Assembly: GCF_000758705.1 (NCBI RefSeq)
Contig: NZ_CP009287.1
Span: forward strand, 3,658,001 to 3,722,000
Reading direction: 5' to 3'
Source: Paenibacillus graminis
GTDB lineage: Bacteria; Bacillota; Bacilli; Paenibacillales; Paenibacillaceae
DNA length: 64,000 nucleotides
Part shown: piece by piece, positions 52,653 through 62,645 of the stretch
Layout of the letters: each line of letters opens with the position of its first letter
How positions within the stretch are numbered: position 1 is the stretch's first letter
Made by a program: the position numbers and the translations under genes
The notes under the pieces: generated by a model
Databases searched by the model: none
Told to the model about the DNA's origin: nothing
Seen by the model: the letters and a program-made list of their open reading frames with translations, nothing else

Positions 52653-55304
52653 TTACAGTCCCTTGACTTCAAACTCATAGATTCGTGCGGCTGTATCGGC
52701 ACCCTGCGAGGGCTTGGTAATTATTAATTTAACATAGCGGGCTTTAACTAGGGCAATCGCGTCAGCCGTCTCGGCTGCGGTGTTTCCTTGGACCTTGACG
52801 ACATCTACCCAATTCGTACCGTCGCTGCTTACCTGAATGGTATAATCACTGGTATTAAACCCTTGCCACTCTCCCCCGCTCTCCGCATGTTTGATGACAA
52901 AGGTGCTGATGTGATGCTCGGCGCCCAGATCGACTTGAAGCCAATGCGGCAGATTGCCAAGCGCACACCATTTGCTGTTGTCCGTCACTTTACCGTCTAC
53001 AGCATTAGGTGCTCCTTCTTTTTCTCCGCATCTCTGATCCGCTGTTGCAGTTGTGCCAAGTGCCAGATTCTTCAGCGCACCCGCTTCCTTGCTTACTGTG
53101 ATGAGCGCCTTTTTCGTCATTGTGTCTTGTCCCGAGCTGTTGGCTGCAGTCAGTGTCACGCTGTACACGCCTTCCTGATTGAACGTTACAACCGGGTTCT
53201 TCGCGGTGCTGACAGCCGGGCTTCCGTTTTCGAACGTCCAAGACCATCCTTCTGTCACTTCGGTCGACTGGTCTGTGAAGGTTACACTCTCGCCTGGAGC
53301 CACCAGCGTCCGATCGGCCTTGAACTCTGCAGTCGGCTTCGGATAAGCCGGCCAGCTGATCTTCACACTGGAGGCCTGACCTTGCCCGTAAATTCCATTG
53401 ACCGCAGCGACCTTTAATACCGTTACCGCTTCTTTATCTATTCTTCTCATCTCAGGGACGTAAAACACATGATTTGATGTTGCACCCATTAGCACCTCAT
53501 TGCCATCCGGCAGTACACGATAGATTTCGTACTGCTTCACCTGCTGATCAAGCGGTTTCCACTGCAATCTGGCATCTCCATAAATTCCATTGCGGAAATC
53601 GGAGTTAGCAGCTTTAAGCTCGCGAACTGCCGGGAGCGGTTTAATCGGGTCGTTGGCATTGTGGATGGAGAGCTGGCCAATTTGTATGGCATAATCATTT
53701 ATCGTATCCCTGGTGTCAAAATACAGTGACAACGCTACGATCTGCTTCCCTTTGTAAGGGGTCAAATTCAATGTTTCTGTAGTCCAGCCTGATGATGTCT
53801 TATCCTTCACGTTAAGGAAGACAAATTGGTCGGGATGGTCTGCGAAAGCAAGGCCAACCTTCAGGCTCGGCTTGCTCTGCGTTTTGTACGTAACCGACAG
53901 CTTCGTGCTTGCTTCGATCTTCAGTTCTGTCCTGTAGAGCTTCAGATGTGTTGCATTGTCATGGCTCAGCACGCCTGATATCTTCAGCGAACTGCCGCCG
54001 TAATACGCATCAGACCAATCGAGCACCGGTGTAAGCGGTGTTCCTGTGCTGTCTGCGATCCAGCGCCATGTCGGCAGGATATCCTGCAGGCTCCGGTTGT
54101 TCCATCCCTTATCCCGCACCTGCTTTCCCCGAACATAATATTTCTGCCCGCTGCCAGTGTTGAAGTTAGTGATGAAGGGCAGCTCATTTACCGGGGATGC
54201 TTCGACCACATCGTTTGCGATTCCTTTCCAGGCCTGGCCGCCAGCGGTATTGCCCGGATTTCCGTTTGGACCCACCCAGAATTTGTTCTCGCGGATAAAG
54301 AAATCCTCCATACTCTCTGCGCTGTTAAAAGCCCAGTCCGGCCGGTAAATACCCAGAGAAGTGACTGCAGGCTCTCCTTCCGGAAACAGCAGATTCCAGT
54401 TCACCTTTGTATCGTAACCCTTGGCTTCAACATCAATGCCTGCATACAGGTCATACGGACTTCTGCCCAAGCCTTTGGCCTTCTCCGCCGAGCTTTTAAG
54501 ATCCTTCCACCAGAAGTTCAGGAACATGCTGTCTGTTACTTGCTTCCCATTGTCCTGCAGGAACATCGCATTTTTGTCATTTAGTGCATTCTGCCAACTG
54601 ATATTGCCTTCTTTGGTCATGGAATCGTACCATACGATGTCCATAGATGTAGACTTGTGCGATTTAAGATAACTCAGGAAAGCTTTCATTTGCTGTGCGT
54701 CAGCCGGCGTTCCACCCTCAGTCTCCTGATTAATGAACCACCCGTCAAATCCGTAATGCTCCGCTACCTGGATCAGCTTGTCAGCGGCAGGAAAGGAGCC
54801 GTCGCTGTTCTGCCGAAGCATCTGCTTCACCCATTCATATGTCCCGCCATACACCGTCGGCGGGAAGAACACGGTTCCGAGGATCGGCACGCCATTTTTA
54901 TGAGCCGCGTCGATCGTATCAGCGCTTGGAGGCACGATGATTCCTTCGCCGGCCGAGCCGCCCCAATAGACCAGTCTGTCAACATACTGCCAATAGGTGA
55001 ACGTGTTTGCCCCGAATTTGTCTGAGCCCTGCGAGGGTACTCCACTTGTTCCCGAATTGAGTGCCGCTAAAGCCATGACCTTCGGCGCTTTAGTCGCATG
55101 CGAGTTGACCCCCGCTCCCACAAAGCGGTCCTGCAGCGGGACAGTACTCCGGTTGAATGCCGCATCCGGGTCGGATGCCGGACTCCACTGGAGTAACTGC
55201 TCTGGAAACCAATAGGATGAATAAGGCTGTTTTGCAAACGCTGAGGTGGATAATGCTGCGCACATCACAACTAAGAAGATCAAACCTGCACCTATCTTTT
55301 TCAT
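52653..55304 (-). CDS. Secreted GH85 endo-beta-N-acetylglucosaminidase
   Basis: 883 aa behind GGAGGATGG, with signal peptide (KKIGAGLIFLVVMCAALSTS, cleaved near AFA-KQ). GH85 catalytic barrel at ~25-420: SSYWFPEQLLQWSPASDPDA, VYWGGSAGEGIIVPPSADTI, and the catalytic pair N192 and E194 in FDGWFINQETEGG, equal to N171/E173 of Arthrobacter Endo-A. Then a beta region to ~620, a fibronectin-like part, a PKD domain (~650-735) and a C-terminal F5/8-type C (discoidin) carbohydrate-binding domain (~740-883). It cuts the chitobiose core of N-glycans on glycoproteins outside the cell. Last gene of a transporter operon (13-bp gap), which would import the freed glycan. Confidence 0.92.
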   Translation of the reverse strand: MKKIGAGLIFLVVMCAALSTSAFAKQPYSSYWFPEQLLQWSPASDPDAAFNRSTVPLQDRFVGAGVNSHATKAPKVMALAALNSGTSGVPSQGSDKFGANTFTYWQYVDRLVYWGGSAGEGIIVPPSADTIDAAHKNGVPILGTVFFPPTVYGGTYEWVKQMLRQNSDGSFPAADKLIQVAEHYGFDGWFINQETEGGTPADAQQMKAFLSYLKSHKSTSMDIVWYDSMTKEGNISWQNALNDKNAMFLQDNGKQVTDSMFLNFWWKDLKSSAEKAKGLGRSPYDLYAGIDVEAKGYDTKVNWNLLFPEGEPAVTSLGIYRPDWAFNSAESMEDFFIRENKFWVGPNGNPGNTAGGQAWKGIANDVVEASPVNELPFITNFNTGSGQKYYVRGKQVRDKGWNNRSLQDILPTWRWIADSTGTPLTPVLDWSDAYYGGSSLKISGVLSHDNATHLKLYRTELKIEASTKLSVTYKTQSKPSLKVGLAFADHPDQFVFLNVKDKTSSGWTTETLNLTPYKGKQIVALSLYFDTRDTINDYAIQIGQLSIHNANDPIKPLPAVRELKAANSDFRNGIYGDARLQWKPLDQQVKQYEIYRVLPDGNEVLMGATSNHVFYVPEMRRIDKEAVTVLKVAAVNGIYGQGQASSVKISWPAYPKPTAEFKADRTLVAPGESVTFTDQSTEVTEGWSWTFENGSPAVSTAKNPVVTFNQEGVYSVTLTAANSSGQDTMTKKALITVSKEAGALKNLALGTTATADQRCGEKEGAPNAVDGKVTDNSKWCALGNLPHWLQVDLGAEHHISTFVIKHAESGGEWQGFNTSDYTIQVSSDGTNWVDVVKVQGNTAAETADAIALVKARYVKLIITKPSQGADTAARIYEFEVKGL

Positions 55305-55316
55305 GCCATCCTCCTC

Positions 55317-56849
55317 TTATTTATTGGCTGCTTTCCACTCGTCGTATTGCTTCTGTGCTTCTGTTATGACTTTATCCAGCCCGGCAGCCTTCATCTTGGA
55401 GATTGCCTTCGGCAGGTGTTCATCCGGGTCGACCGCACCTGTCATGATAGGCGGATAGAATTCTTTTACGATCGCCGAGATAGACGCCACTTCTGTCTTC
55501 ACTGGATCAGGGTTGAAGTTGAAGCCGAAGCTTGGAGCAACCTTGGCGGAATTGTTGAACTCCTTGAACGCCTCCCATTTATCCGCAGGGTCTTCCTTGT
55601 GGCTGTAGGTCAGAAAAAGATTGCCTAATGCGAATCCCGGCATCTGATACCCGTCTTTCATGGCCGGCAGATCTTCAATGACGTCTTCAGAGATCTTCTT
55701 GTAATGCGTGCCTTCGATACCGTAGTTGATCAGATTACGTAAATATTTGTCCGTATTGAGCAGGTTCAAGAACATCATCGCACGCTCTGGATTTTTGGAA
55801 TTCGCCGAGATGGCGTGCATGGAGCCGGTAGCGGAGCCTGTGAAGATAACCGGATCCTGCATCGGTGAGGTCACAATGTCATAGCCCGCACTTCTCGACC
55901 AGCCCAATTCTGCATAAGGCTGCGTTTGCTCGCGGTCAGCGAACCATTTGCCTGTCTTGATGTTATCAATGCCTTCCAGCGTTGCAACATCTTTGCGCAA
56001 ATAACCGGCCTGATAGTATTTACGAATGGTTTTGAGCGAGCTTTTCAGTTCGCCGGATTCAAGGATATTAACGTATTTGCCATCCGTTGAATTCATGTTC
56101 ATGCCAACCGGGAACTCATCGCCCAGGAGAAAATCAAACGGAATATAAGGCTTGAAGCCTTTTGGAACAGCCAGTGGTGTGATATCAGCCGGCTCGCCTT
56201 CCTTGATTTGTTTCAAATAAGGTTCGAGATCCTCTAGGGTGCGGATTTTTGAAATATCCATTTTATACTTGTCGACATACTGTTTGTTGAAACGCCATAC
56301 CCACTGCGAAGCCAATTCCTTGTTCACCGGCACGGCATAATTTTTGCCATTCACCTGCGATCCGGTCAGGAAGCGCGGATCGAGCTCCTTTTTGATATCC
56401 TGACCGTATTTTTCCAGCAAATCATTGATTGGCAAGAATGCACCCCTGGTCGCGTTAGGCAGATAGTCAAAAGCCCAGGATGAGGTAAACGCGATATCGT
56501 AATTCTCCCCGGAAGCCGTGATAACCGGCAGCCGTTTCGAGTAGTCCCCCCAGTCAATCATTGTGATGTCGACGGTTGCGTTGATTTTGTCCGTCAAATA
56601 TTTATTCATTTCCTCTTGAACCGTTGGCAGGTCACGCTGTGGACCACCGATCAGATATACCTTCAGCTTCACGGGGTCCAGCTTATCCCCTGTCTGGCCG
56701 CCGGTTTCCGCCGAGTTGGCTGATTGGGTCCCGGACGGCGTATTCCCATTACTGTTCTGATCCGTGTTGCTGCTGCCACAGCCGGTCAATGTGGAAGCGA
56801 GTGCAAACAAAAACACAACCATCAGCAATACATTTTTCTTGGACATCAT
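55317..56849 (-). CDS. ABC transporter solute-binding lipoprotein of the N-glycan locus
   Basis: 510 aa from ATG 56849 (GGGGGAGACC ahead). Lipoprotein signal (NVLLMVVFLFALASTLTGC, Cys ~24) followed by an Asn/Ser/Gly linker. The body is a large LplA/YtcQ-type binding protein: LKVYLIGGPQRDLPTVQEEM, DYSKRLPVITASGENYDIAF, FTGSATGSMHAISANSKNPE, and the C-terminal AVDPDEHLPKAISKMKAAGL. It should catch the oligosaccharide released by GH85, because the endoglycosidase gene lies only 13 bp downstream in the same operon. Anchored to the outer face of the membrane. Confidence 0.9.
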   Translation of the reverse strand: MMSKKNVLLMVVFLFALASTLTGCGSSNTDQNSNGNTPSGTQSANSAETGGQTGDKLDPVKLKVYLIGGPQRDLPTVQEEMNKYLTDKINATVDITMIDWGDYSKRLPVITASGENYDIAFTSSWAFDYLPNATRGAFLPINDLLEKYGQDIKKELDPRFLTGSQVNGKNYAVPVNKELASQWVWRFNKQYVDKYKMDISKIRTLEDLEPYLKQIKEGEPADITPLAVPKGFKPYIPFDFLLGDEFPVGMNMNSTDGKYVNILESGELKSSLKTIRKYYQAGYLRKDVATLEGIDNIKTGKWFADREQTQPYAELGWSRSAGYDIVTSPMQDPVIFTGSATGSMHAISANSKNPERAMMFLNLLNTDKYLRNLINYGIEGTHYKKISEDVIEDLPAMKDGYQMPGFALGNLFLTYSHKEDPADKWEAFKEFNNSAKVAPSFGFNFNPDPVKTEVASISAIVKEFYPPIMTGAVDPDEHLPKAISKMKAAGLDKVITEAQKQYDEWKAANK

Positions 56850-56918
56850 AGGTCTCCCCCTAATCATATAAATATCTATTGTTACTGCTCTGGATCGGGC
56901 AGCTGCAACTTATCCAAC

Positions 56919-57872
56919 TTATTCTTTAACCGAACCAATCGTAAGTCCTTGGATAAAATACTTTTGGAAAAACGGATATGCCAGCGCGATTGGCAGCGTA
57001 GCCAGCACAACCATCGCCATACGGACCGTTTCTGTCGGCAAGGTCGCAGCAATGTCGTAGGATACCACCTGGCTGCTGTTCTGTACGATGAAGTCCATAT
57101 TGTTCTGAATCCGGATTAACAGGGTCTGCAGTGGTATTAAATTTGGATTATCAATATACAGAAGCGCATTGAACCAGTCATTCCAGAAGCCAAGTGTACT
57201 GAAAAGCCCGATAGTCGCAATACCCGGCAGTGAAATGGGCAGCACAATACGTGTGTAGATACCAAATTCGGTTGCGCCGTCGATTTTGGCCGATTCGATG
57301 ATCGCATCCGGTACAGTCGTCGTAAAGAAGGTGCGCATGACGATAATATAGAACGCGTTCAGAATCGAAGGGAATATCAGTGCCCATATAGAATCCCGCA
57401 AATGAAGTACTTGCGTAACGACGATATATCCCGGGACCAGCCCCCCGGAGAACAGCATGGTGAAGAAAGCAAGAAAGCTGAAGAACCGGCGCTGGTCAAA
57501 GTTCTTGCGTGAAATTGCGTACGCATAGGTAGAAACAAGATACAGCGTCAGAATTGTGCCAATGACCGTTACGGTCAGGGTCACGCCCAGGGATTGGACC
57601 ATTTGCTCACCGGAGCGCATCAGAAACCGGTAGGCGTCCAGACTGAGCACCTCGGGCAGGATACTGAAGCCGTTGATGGCCAATGTCTTCTCGTCCGTAA
57701 AGGAAATGATGATGATAAATATAAACGGAAAGATACAGGATAGGGCGAATAAGCACACACCTGCATTAAATATAAAATTCCATAATGGGCTAATCGCATT
57801 GATGTCCCTGGTCTTCTTTTTCCCGGGAGCAGAGAGCAGCGTTCTCTCCATAGATTTGCTTAAGTCATTCAT
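56919..57872 (-). CDS. ABC transporter permease, LplC type
   Basis: 317 aa from ATG 57872 (GGGGGG at good spacing; a GTG at 57881 overlaps that site). Six helices. EAA loop: PDAIIESAKIDGATEFGIYT then RIVLPISLPGIATIGLFS. C-terminal end PFFQKYFIQGLTIGSVKE is diagnostic for the LplC/YtcP group. Pairs with the LplB-type permease encoded 24 bp upstream to form the glycan channel. No ATPase gene is present; a shared MsmX-like ATPase elsewhere is expected. Confidence 0.93.
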   Translation of the reverse strand: MNDLSKSMERTLLSAPGKKKTRDINAISPLWNFIFNAGVCLFALSCIFPFIFIIIISFTDEKTLAINGFSILPEVLSLDAYRFLMRSGEQMVQSLGVTLTVTVIGTILTLYLVSTYAYAISRKNFDQRRFFSFLAFFTMLFSGGLVPGYIVVTQVLHLRDSIWALIFPSILNAFYIIVMRTFFTTTVPDAIIESAKIDGATEFGIYTRIVLPISLPGIATIGLFSTLGFWNDWFNALLYIDNPNLIPLQTLLIRIQNNMDFIVQNSSQVVSYDIAATLPTETVRMAMVVLATLPIALAYPFFQKYFIQGLTIGSVKE

Positions 57873-57896
57873 TGCAGGCACCCCCCTTGCCGATTT

Positions 57897-58826
57897 TTAG
57901 AATACGGCATAATCCTTTTCAATTTTGCGTACAGCGTAATTCGCCAGCAGCACGAGAATCAAACCGACAACGGATTGATAAAGGCCCGTAGCCGTACTCA
58001 TTCCCGTATCGCCCATGATCGTCAGTCCCCGATATACGAATGTGTCGATAACGTTGGTGACCGGATACAATGCACCGGAATCCCGCGGAACCTGGTAGAA
58101 TAAGCCGAAATCCGAGCGGAAGATGCCGCCGAGGGCCAGAACCGTCAAAATGATCATCAGCGGCCTCAGCATCGGCAGTGTAATAAACTTGATCTGATGC
58201 CATTTGGTAGCACCGTCGATCATTGCTGCCTCATAATAAGAGCGGTCAATGCCGGCAATTGCCGCAAGATAGACGACACTCCCATATCCGGCATTTTTCC
58301 AGAGACCCAGAAAGATAAGAAAATACGGCCAAAATTTCGTCTCGCTGTACCAGCTTACCGGGTCTTCGCCCAAGAAGACCAGGAACTGATTGAACACGCC
58401 TTTTTCTACATTGAGGAACGAAAATACAAAATAGCTGATAATAACCCATGAGAGGAAATACGGCATAAACATCGCGGTTTGGTATAATTTCGCCAGACGT
58501 TTATTTAACAGCTCATTCATAATGATGGCAAGCGTAACTGCGAGAACCAGTCCAAGCATAATCAAACCGGCGTTATAAAGAATCGTATTGCGCGTTATGA
58601 TATAAGCGTCATCGGTCGAGAACAGAAACTCGAAATTTTTAAAACCGACCCATTCGCTCTTTAAAACGCTTTCAAGAAATCCTCCCGGATGAATCCGGAA
58701 ATCCTTAAAGGCAATAATCGTCCCAAACATCGGCAAATAAGCAAAAATAATAAACCACGCTGCTCCCGGCAGCACCAGCAGAAGAAACGCCCTATTCTTC
58801 ATCAGTTTCTTCAAGATGCCTTGCAC
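57897..58826 (-). CDS. ABC transporter permease, LplB type
   Basis: 309 aa from GTG 58826 behind AAAGGAGGGA. Six helices, starting with FLLLVLPGAAWFIIFAYLPM. EAA loop: RSYYEAAMIDGATKWHQIKF then ITLPMLRPLMIILTVLA. Ends VLLANYAVRKIEKDYAVF, typical of the group. First gene of the import operon; 70% of its neighbours on both sides belong to the same N-glycan locus, with regulators transcribed in the same direction upstream after a strong terminator at 58988. Confidence 0.93.
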   Translation of the reverse strand: MQGILKKLMKNRAFLLLVLPGAAWFIIFAYLPMFGTIIAFKDFRIHPGGFLESVLKSEWVGFKNFEFLFSTDDAYIITRNTILYNAGLIMLGLVLAVTLAIIMNELLNKRLAKLYQTAMFMPYFLSWVIISYFVFSFLNVEKGVFNQFLVFLGEDPVSWYSETKFWPYFLIFLGLWKNAGYGSVVYLAAIAGIDRSYYEAAMIDGATKWHQIKFITLPMLRPLMIILTVLALGGIFRSDFGLFYQVPRDSGALYPVTNVIDTFVYRGLTIMGDTGMSTATGLYQSVVGLILVLLANYAVRKIEKDYAVF

Positions 58827-58987
58827 GGCTGTCCCTCCTTTGATTTACTTGTAGCTGACCTCAACTCATTTGGTGTTTTGGATTTTCCCGATCCCCTGTC
58901 TTTATTATGAAAGCCGCGCAGCCGCCGAGAAAGTTGAAAAATACAATATAATGATGGATTAATTAAAGATAGCGCCTTCATTTCACT

Positions 58988-59018
58988 AAAAAACACACCT
59001 CTGCAAGGTGTGTTTTTT
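58988..59018. terminator. Intrinsic terminator between regulators and transporter
   Basis: AAAAAACACACCT / AGGTGTGTTTTTT, 5-nt loop: a 13-bp stem whose A/T ends serve both strands. It ends the kinase-regulator transcript, so the transporter operon must have its own promoter in 58827-58987. Confidence 0.9.
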
Positions 59019-59035
59019 AACCGGCAGGCCGCAGC

Positions 59036-60598
59036 CTACTTTTTCATATACATCGAACGCAGCTCTGTCGGGGAAACGCCGGCATATTTTTTGAACTGCC
59101 TGTAAAAGTAAGACGTATCCCAAAAGCCTACCTCCGCTGCCACCTCCGCCGTCTTTTTATCCGAATACAACAGCAGATGGGTGGCACGTTCGATCCGGTA
59201 CTGATTCACATAATCGGAGAAGCTGGTGCCCGCCTCCTGTTGAAACAACTGCCCCAGATAGTTGGGGTGAAGGTCCAGTTTCTGGCTGAGCGTCTTCAGC
59301 GAAAGCTCCTCTTTGTAGGTGTTCTTTACAAAATCCAGTGCAGCCATCACATGCGGGCTATAGTCTCTTTCAGTCGCATGATATGTATCAAGTGTTTGAT
59401 GGACCACTCTTTTCACCAGCCGCTTCAGCCCGCTGAGGGTATGGATTCTGGATAAGGGACCGAATACGCCTCCGTAGTCCGGAGTTTTCTCCAAATTTTT
59501 GGCCGCCAGCATAAGCTGGATTGCGGAGTTGAAGAACGGCGTTCTTGCCGGGTGCCCATCCTCTGACGGAACAGCAAAGAAATCGTCGATGAACCGGTCA
59601 ACCTCAAGACTTTTTCCGTCCCGGAGCAGCTTATGGAATTGATCCATAACCGGCTCCCTTTTCTCACACGCCTGCCCGGCTTCACTTCCGTTGTCCGATG
59701 TCACTATGATAGTCTCTGATTCGCCTAACAAATGATTCTGAAGCCACAGCTTCACTTGTTTGCAGCTTTGCGGAACCCCCAGATAGGATTGCTCAGACAG
59801 TCCTTTCACACCCCATACACTGGCGCCTGTATCAGAGGCGATCCACTGCTTCATTCCGCAAAGCGATTGAACTTGCCATTCTTCTCCTTCCCTGCCGGTT
59901 GAAGCGAACAGCACAATGATATCTCCTTCCTGATCAGGGAAGCAGATGATCTCACAGCCGTCCGGTACATGTGTTCTGCCTATGATTTCACATTGCTCAG
60001 CGATTACGGGCCTGTAAAACTGCGGATCATCCATCCCGTGATCAAGATCGGTTACAATCCGCAGCGCAGCTGCACAGTAACTTGACTTGGTCAAGGGGAG
60101 TTCCAGCAGCTGCGCGCGCTCCCGGAACTCTTTGGCATCGATGGTTTCATTGGCCCACCGCTGCAATATATTAGTTCTCAGAATCCGCCAGCTCTGATCC
60201 ATTTGAATTTGTCTGATTTCCTCCCGCTCCCAATCGTGCTGCATATGCTTAATGGTCGCTTCTAATTCGCCGATATTGACCGGCTTGAGCAAATAATTCT
60301 CGACACCCAGCGTAATGCCTTCCCGGACGTAATTGAATTCCTCGTAACCGCTCAGAATGATGAACTTAGTGAGAGGACTGCGGACTTTGACTTCCCGGAT
60401 CAGTTCAAGACCCGTCATCTGGGGCATCATAATGTCCGTGATAACCAGATCTACGGATAAGCCGTCCAGCTTTGCTAGCGCTTCCACGCCATTTCGCGCT
60501 GTATCTGCAATTTGCATATGATTCGCATTCCAATCAATGATGGACTGCATTCCTTTGACAATGAGTGGCTCGTCATCCACCAGCAATACGTTCCTCAT
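59036..60598 (-). CDS. YesN-type response regulator of the N-glycan locus
   Basis: 520 aa from ATG 60598 (GGGAGGAC ahead; the codons to 60643 overlap the kinase). Receiver with VDDE at 7-10 and D55 (ITDIMMPQMTGLELI). Middle region ~130-400 of unknown fold with a DE-rich part. C-terminal AraC pair (SLKTLSQKLDLHPNYLGQLF; AAEVGFWDTSYFYRQFKKYA; GVSPTELR). It follows the kinase stop by 4 bp. Likely activates the GH85/transporter operon downstream when the kinase senses glycan or loaded binding protein. Confidence 0.92.
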   Translation of the reverse strand: MRNVLLVDDEPLIVKGMQSIIDWNANHMQIADTARNGVEALAKLDGLSVDLVITDIMMPQMTGLELIREVKVRSPLTKFIILSGYEEFNYVREGITLGVENYLLKPVNIGELEATIKHMQHDWEREEIRQIQMDQSWRILRTNILQRWANETIDAKEFRERAQLLELPLTKSSYCAAALRIVTDLDHGMDDPQFYRPVIAEQCEIIGRTHVPDGCEIICFPDQEGDIIVLFASTGREGEEWQVQSLCGMKQWIASDTGASVWGVKGLSEQSYLGVPQSCKQVKLWLQNHLLGESETIIVTSDNGSEAGQACEKREPVMDQFHKLLRDGKSLEVDRFIDDFFAVPSEDGHPARTPFFNSAIQLMLAAKNLEKTPDYGGVFGPLSRIHTLSGLKRLVKRVVHQTLDTYHATERDYSPHVMAALDFVKNTYKEELSLKTLSQKLDLHPNYLGQLFQQEAGTSFSDYVNQYRIERATHLLLYSDKKTAEVAAEVGFWDTSYFYRQFKKYAGVSPTELRSMYMKK

Positions 60599-60602
60599 TC
60601 GG

Positions 60603-62429
60603 TTAGTCCTCCCTTGTGAATGGAATTTTGATGATAACCTCACAGCCTTTCCCTTGTTCGCTGATCACATGGATTCCACATTCGCTGCCATAATTCAAAC
60701 GAATGCGTTCATGGACATTTTTGAGACCCAGGGAATCACTGGATAGCGAAGGCGTTCCCCCCTCACTTTGCAGCGCCTTGCGCAGCGCTATCAATTTCTC
60801 ATGCGCAATACCTTTGCCGTTATCCTTCACACGAATAATGATGTGCCTCTCTTGTTCTGCAGCCGTTATGGATATCCGGTTATCGTCGTCATTCGTCCGA
60901 AAGCCGTGAACGATATAATTTTCGATAATCGGCTGAATCAGCAGCTTAACCACTATGCATCCGGCGACCGACATCTCGATGTTCGTTTCCACCTGCAGCT
61001 TGTTCTCGTACCGGTATTGGATCAAGGCCAAATACATCCCGCACAGCTCGATTTCTTCGGCCAAAGTGACATGTGTCTGTTTTTTGATCAAATGCCTGAA
61101 CATTGTGGCGAGAATATAAATCATTTGACCGACATCCCTGGCCCCTGAGCTGATGGCTTTCATGCGTATACTCTCGAGCGTATTGTACAGGAAATGCGGA
61201 TTAATCTGCGCCTGCAGAGCCACGAGCTGGGCATTCTTCTGCTTGATTTCTGAGATGTAGACGGTCTGGATATAGGACTCCAGCCGGTCACACATATAGT
61301 TAAAGCTTTGCGAGATTTGCTGCAGCTCGTCCTCCCCTTCCATTTTGATCCGCTTGCTCAAATCGCCATCCTGCCATCGCCGCATGTAGACGATAATTCT
61401 ATGGATTTTTTTGGAGTAGCGGCGGATAACGGTGAACGTCACTGAAATACTGATAATGATGCATAAGATCACGATCCCTGTAAGACTATAACGTAAGGTT
61501 TGAAGGCTTTGTACGATTTGAGACTCCGGAATGATGGCAGCAGCGGCCATCCCTGTGTTCCCGATATTCAGCAATTGTACTTTGGAACGTTCCTCCAGAT
61601 TCACCCAATCTCCAGGCTTAGTCATCTGCTTCCAATACGGATAGACGGAATTGCCGTAACGCCCCTGTGAGTCAAAAATCACTTGCCCCTGCGACGTGAT
61701 CAGCATGATCCGGCTGCCCGTATTGTTCAATTTTTCCCGCAGCAGCCCTTTTATTCGGTTTGTATTGAGTTCGAACAGGATAGCACCGTATTCCTTCAGC
61801 GTCACTGGGTCTTTGAGCACATTCACGTAGCTGTAAGGCGTTGATTCCCCGGCGGCTTTTCCCTCGAACAGCGGCTCGTTGCCCATATACTGCCAAGGCT
61901 GATTCCGGAACCGTTCGTACCAGTCCTGATGTGCGGCGGATAACGCCGGTTGATCGTAAAAATGCTGGGTTTCCCGGTTCAGAACGTAATAAAAGTCCTG
62001 GTCGGAGCTGTACAGCACGATGTTCGAGATGGATGTTTCCTCCTTAAGCAGCTGGCGTAAATGATAATCGATGCTGTTGCGTTCCGTCCGGTAGCTGTTT
62101 GCATATTGATTCAGACGCCACTTGAGGAAATCCTCATATTCATGAGTCAAAAAATACTTCAGATCATCTCCAATCATCGCATCCGTGTAAATCTGCTGCA
62201 CCGCTCCATACATCCGTTCGTTTTGCTGATTCAGACTAATGCTGATGATGTCCAGTTCCTGAAGACTCGCATCCATCTGCTCCCGTACGAGCCGCTGCTC
62301 ATAATAGCGGTAAGCCAGAATAGAGACACTAATAAACAAGAGAACCATGACCATGGAGTAGAACAGGAGAATCTTGTTAAACATTTTTTTCTTCAGATGA
62401 TTTTGATAAAAGGTCCGCAACTTGGACAT
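60603..62429 (-). CDS. YesM-type sensor histidine kinase of the N-glycan locus
   Basis: 608 aa from ATG 62429; AAGGAGG lies 14 nt before it, a long spacing, while a TTG at 62465 has only a weak site, so the start is uncertain by 12 residues. Helix ~18-40, extracellular sensor ~42-310 (cache-like), helix ~315-335, HAMP to ~390, phosphoacceptor H412 (QAQINPHFLYNTLESIRMKA). HATPase: PIIENYIVHGFR, KDNGKGIAHEK, SLGLKNVHERIRLNY. Works with the YesN-like regulator encoded 4 bp downstream. The sensed ligand should be an N-glycan fragment or the binding lipoprotein. Confidence 0.92.
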   Translation of the reverse strand: MSKLRTFYQNHLKKKMFNKILLFYSMVMVLLFISVSILAYRYYEQRLVREQMDASLQELDIISISLNQQNERMYGAVQQIYTDAMIGDDLKYFLTHEYEDFLKWRLNQYANSYRTERNSIDYHLRQLLKEETSISNIVLYSSDQDFYYVLNRETQHFYDQPALSAAHQDWYERFRNQPWQYMGNEPLFEGKAAGESTPYSYVNVLKDPVTLKEYGAILFELNTNRIKGLLREKLNNTGSRIMLITSQGQVIFDSQGRYGNSVYPYWKQMTKPGDWVNLEERSKVQLLNIGNTGMAAAAIIPESQIVQSLQTLRYSLTGIVILCIIISISVTFTVIRRYSKKIHRIIVYMRRWQDGDLSKRIKMEGEDELQQISQSFNYMCDRLESYIQTVYISEIKQKNAQLVALQAQINPHFLYNTLESIRMKAISSGARDVGQMIYILATMFRHLIKKQTHVTLAEEIELCGMYLALIQYRYENKLQVETNIEMSVAGCIVVKLLIQPIIENYIVHGFRTNDDDNRISITAAEQERHIIIRVKDNGKGIAHEKLIALRKALQSEGGTPSLSSDSLGLKNVHERIRLNYGSECGIHVISEQGKGCEVIIKIPFTRED

Positions 62430-62583
62430 TCGCGCCTGACCGCCTCCTTCGGAACCAATTTTCAACTCAGTGTATCACCGTTCGTTAAATTTGCACAATA
62501 AAAAATAGGCAACATCCATGCCGCCTTATGCAGGTACTGCTATCGGTTCCGAGAAATATAAACGGAGGATGAATAACTATAAA

Positions 62584-62630
62584 ATGCAACGACATCACGT
62601 GCAAGGATACCTGCACATCAGTCGTTGCAT
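62584..62630 (-). terminator. Terminator-like two-part hairpin after the phosphoesterase gene
   Basis: Outer stem ATGCAACGAC / GTCGTTGCAT, inner stem GTGCA / TGCAC, then TTTTA on the minus strand, 16 bp past the stop at 62646. An 11-base direct repeat, GGAGGATGAAT, flanks it on both sides (near 62563 and 62631). Confidence 0.65.
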
Positions 62631-62645
62631 GGAGGATGAATCTAA

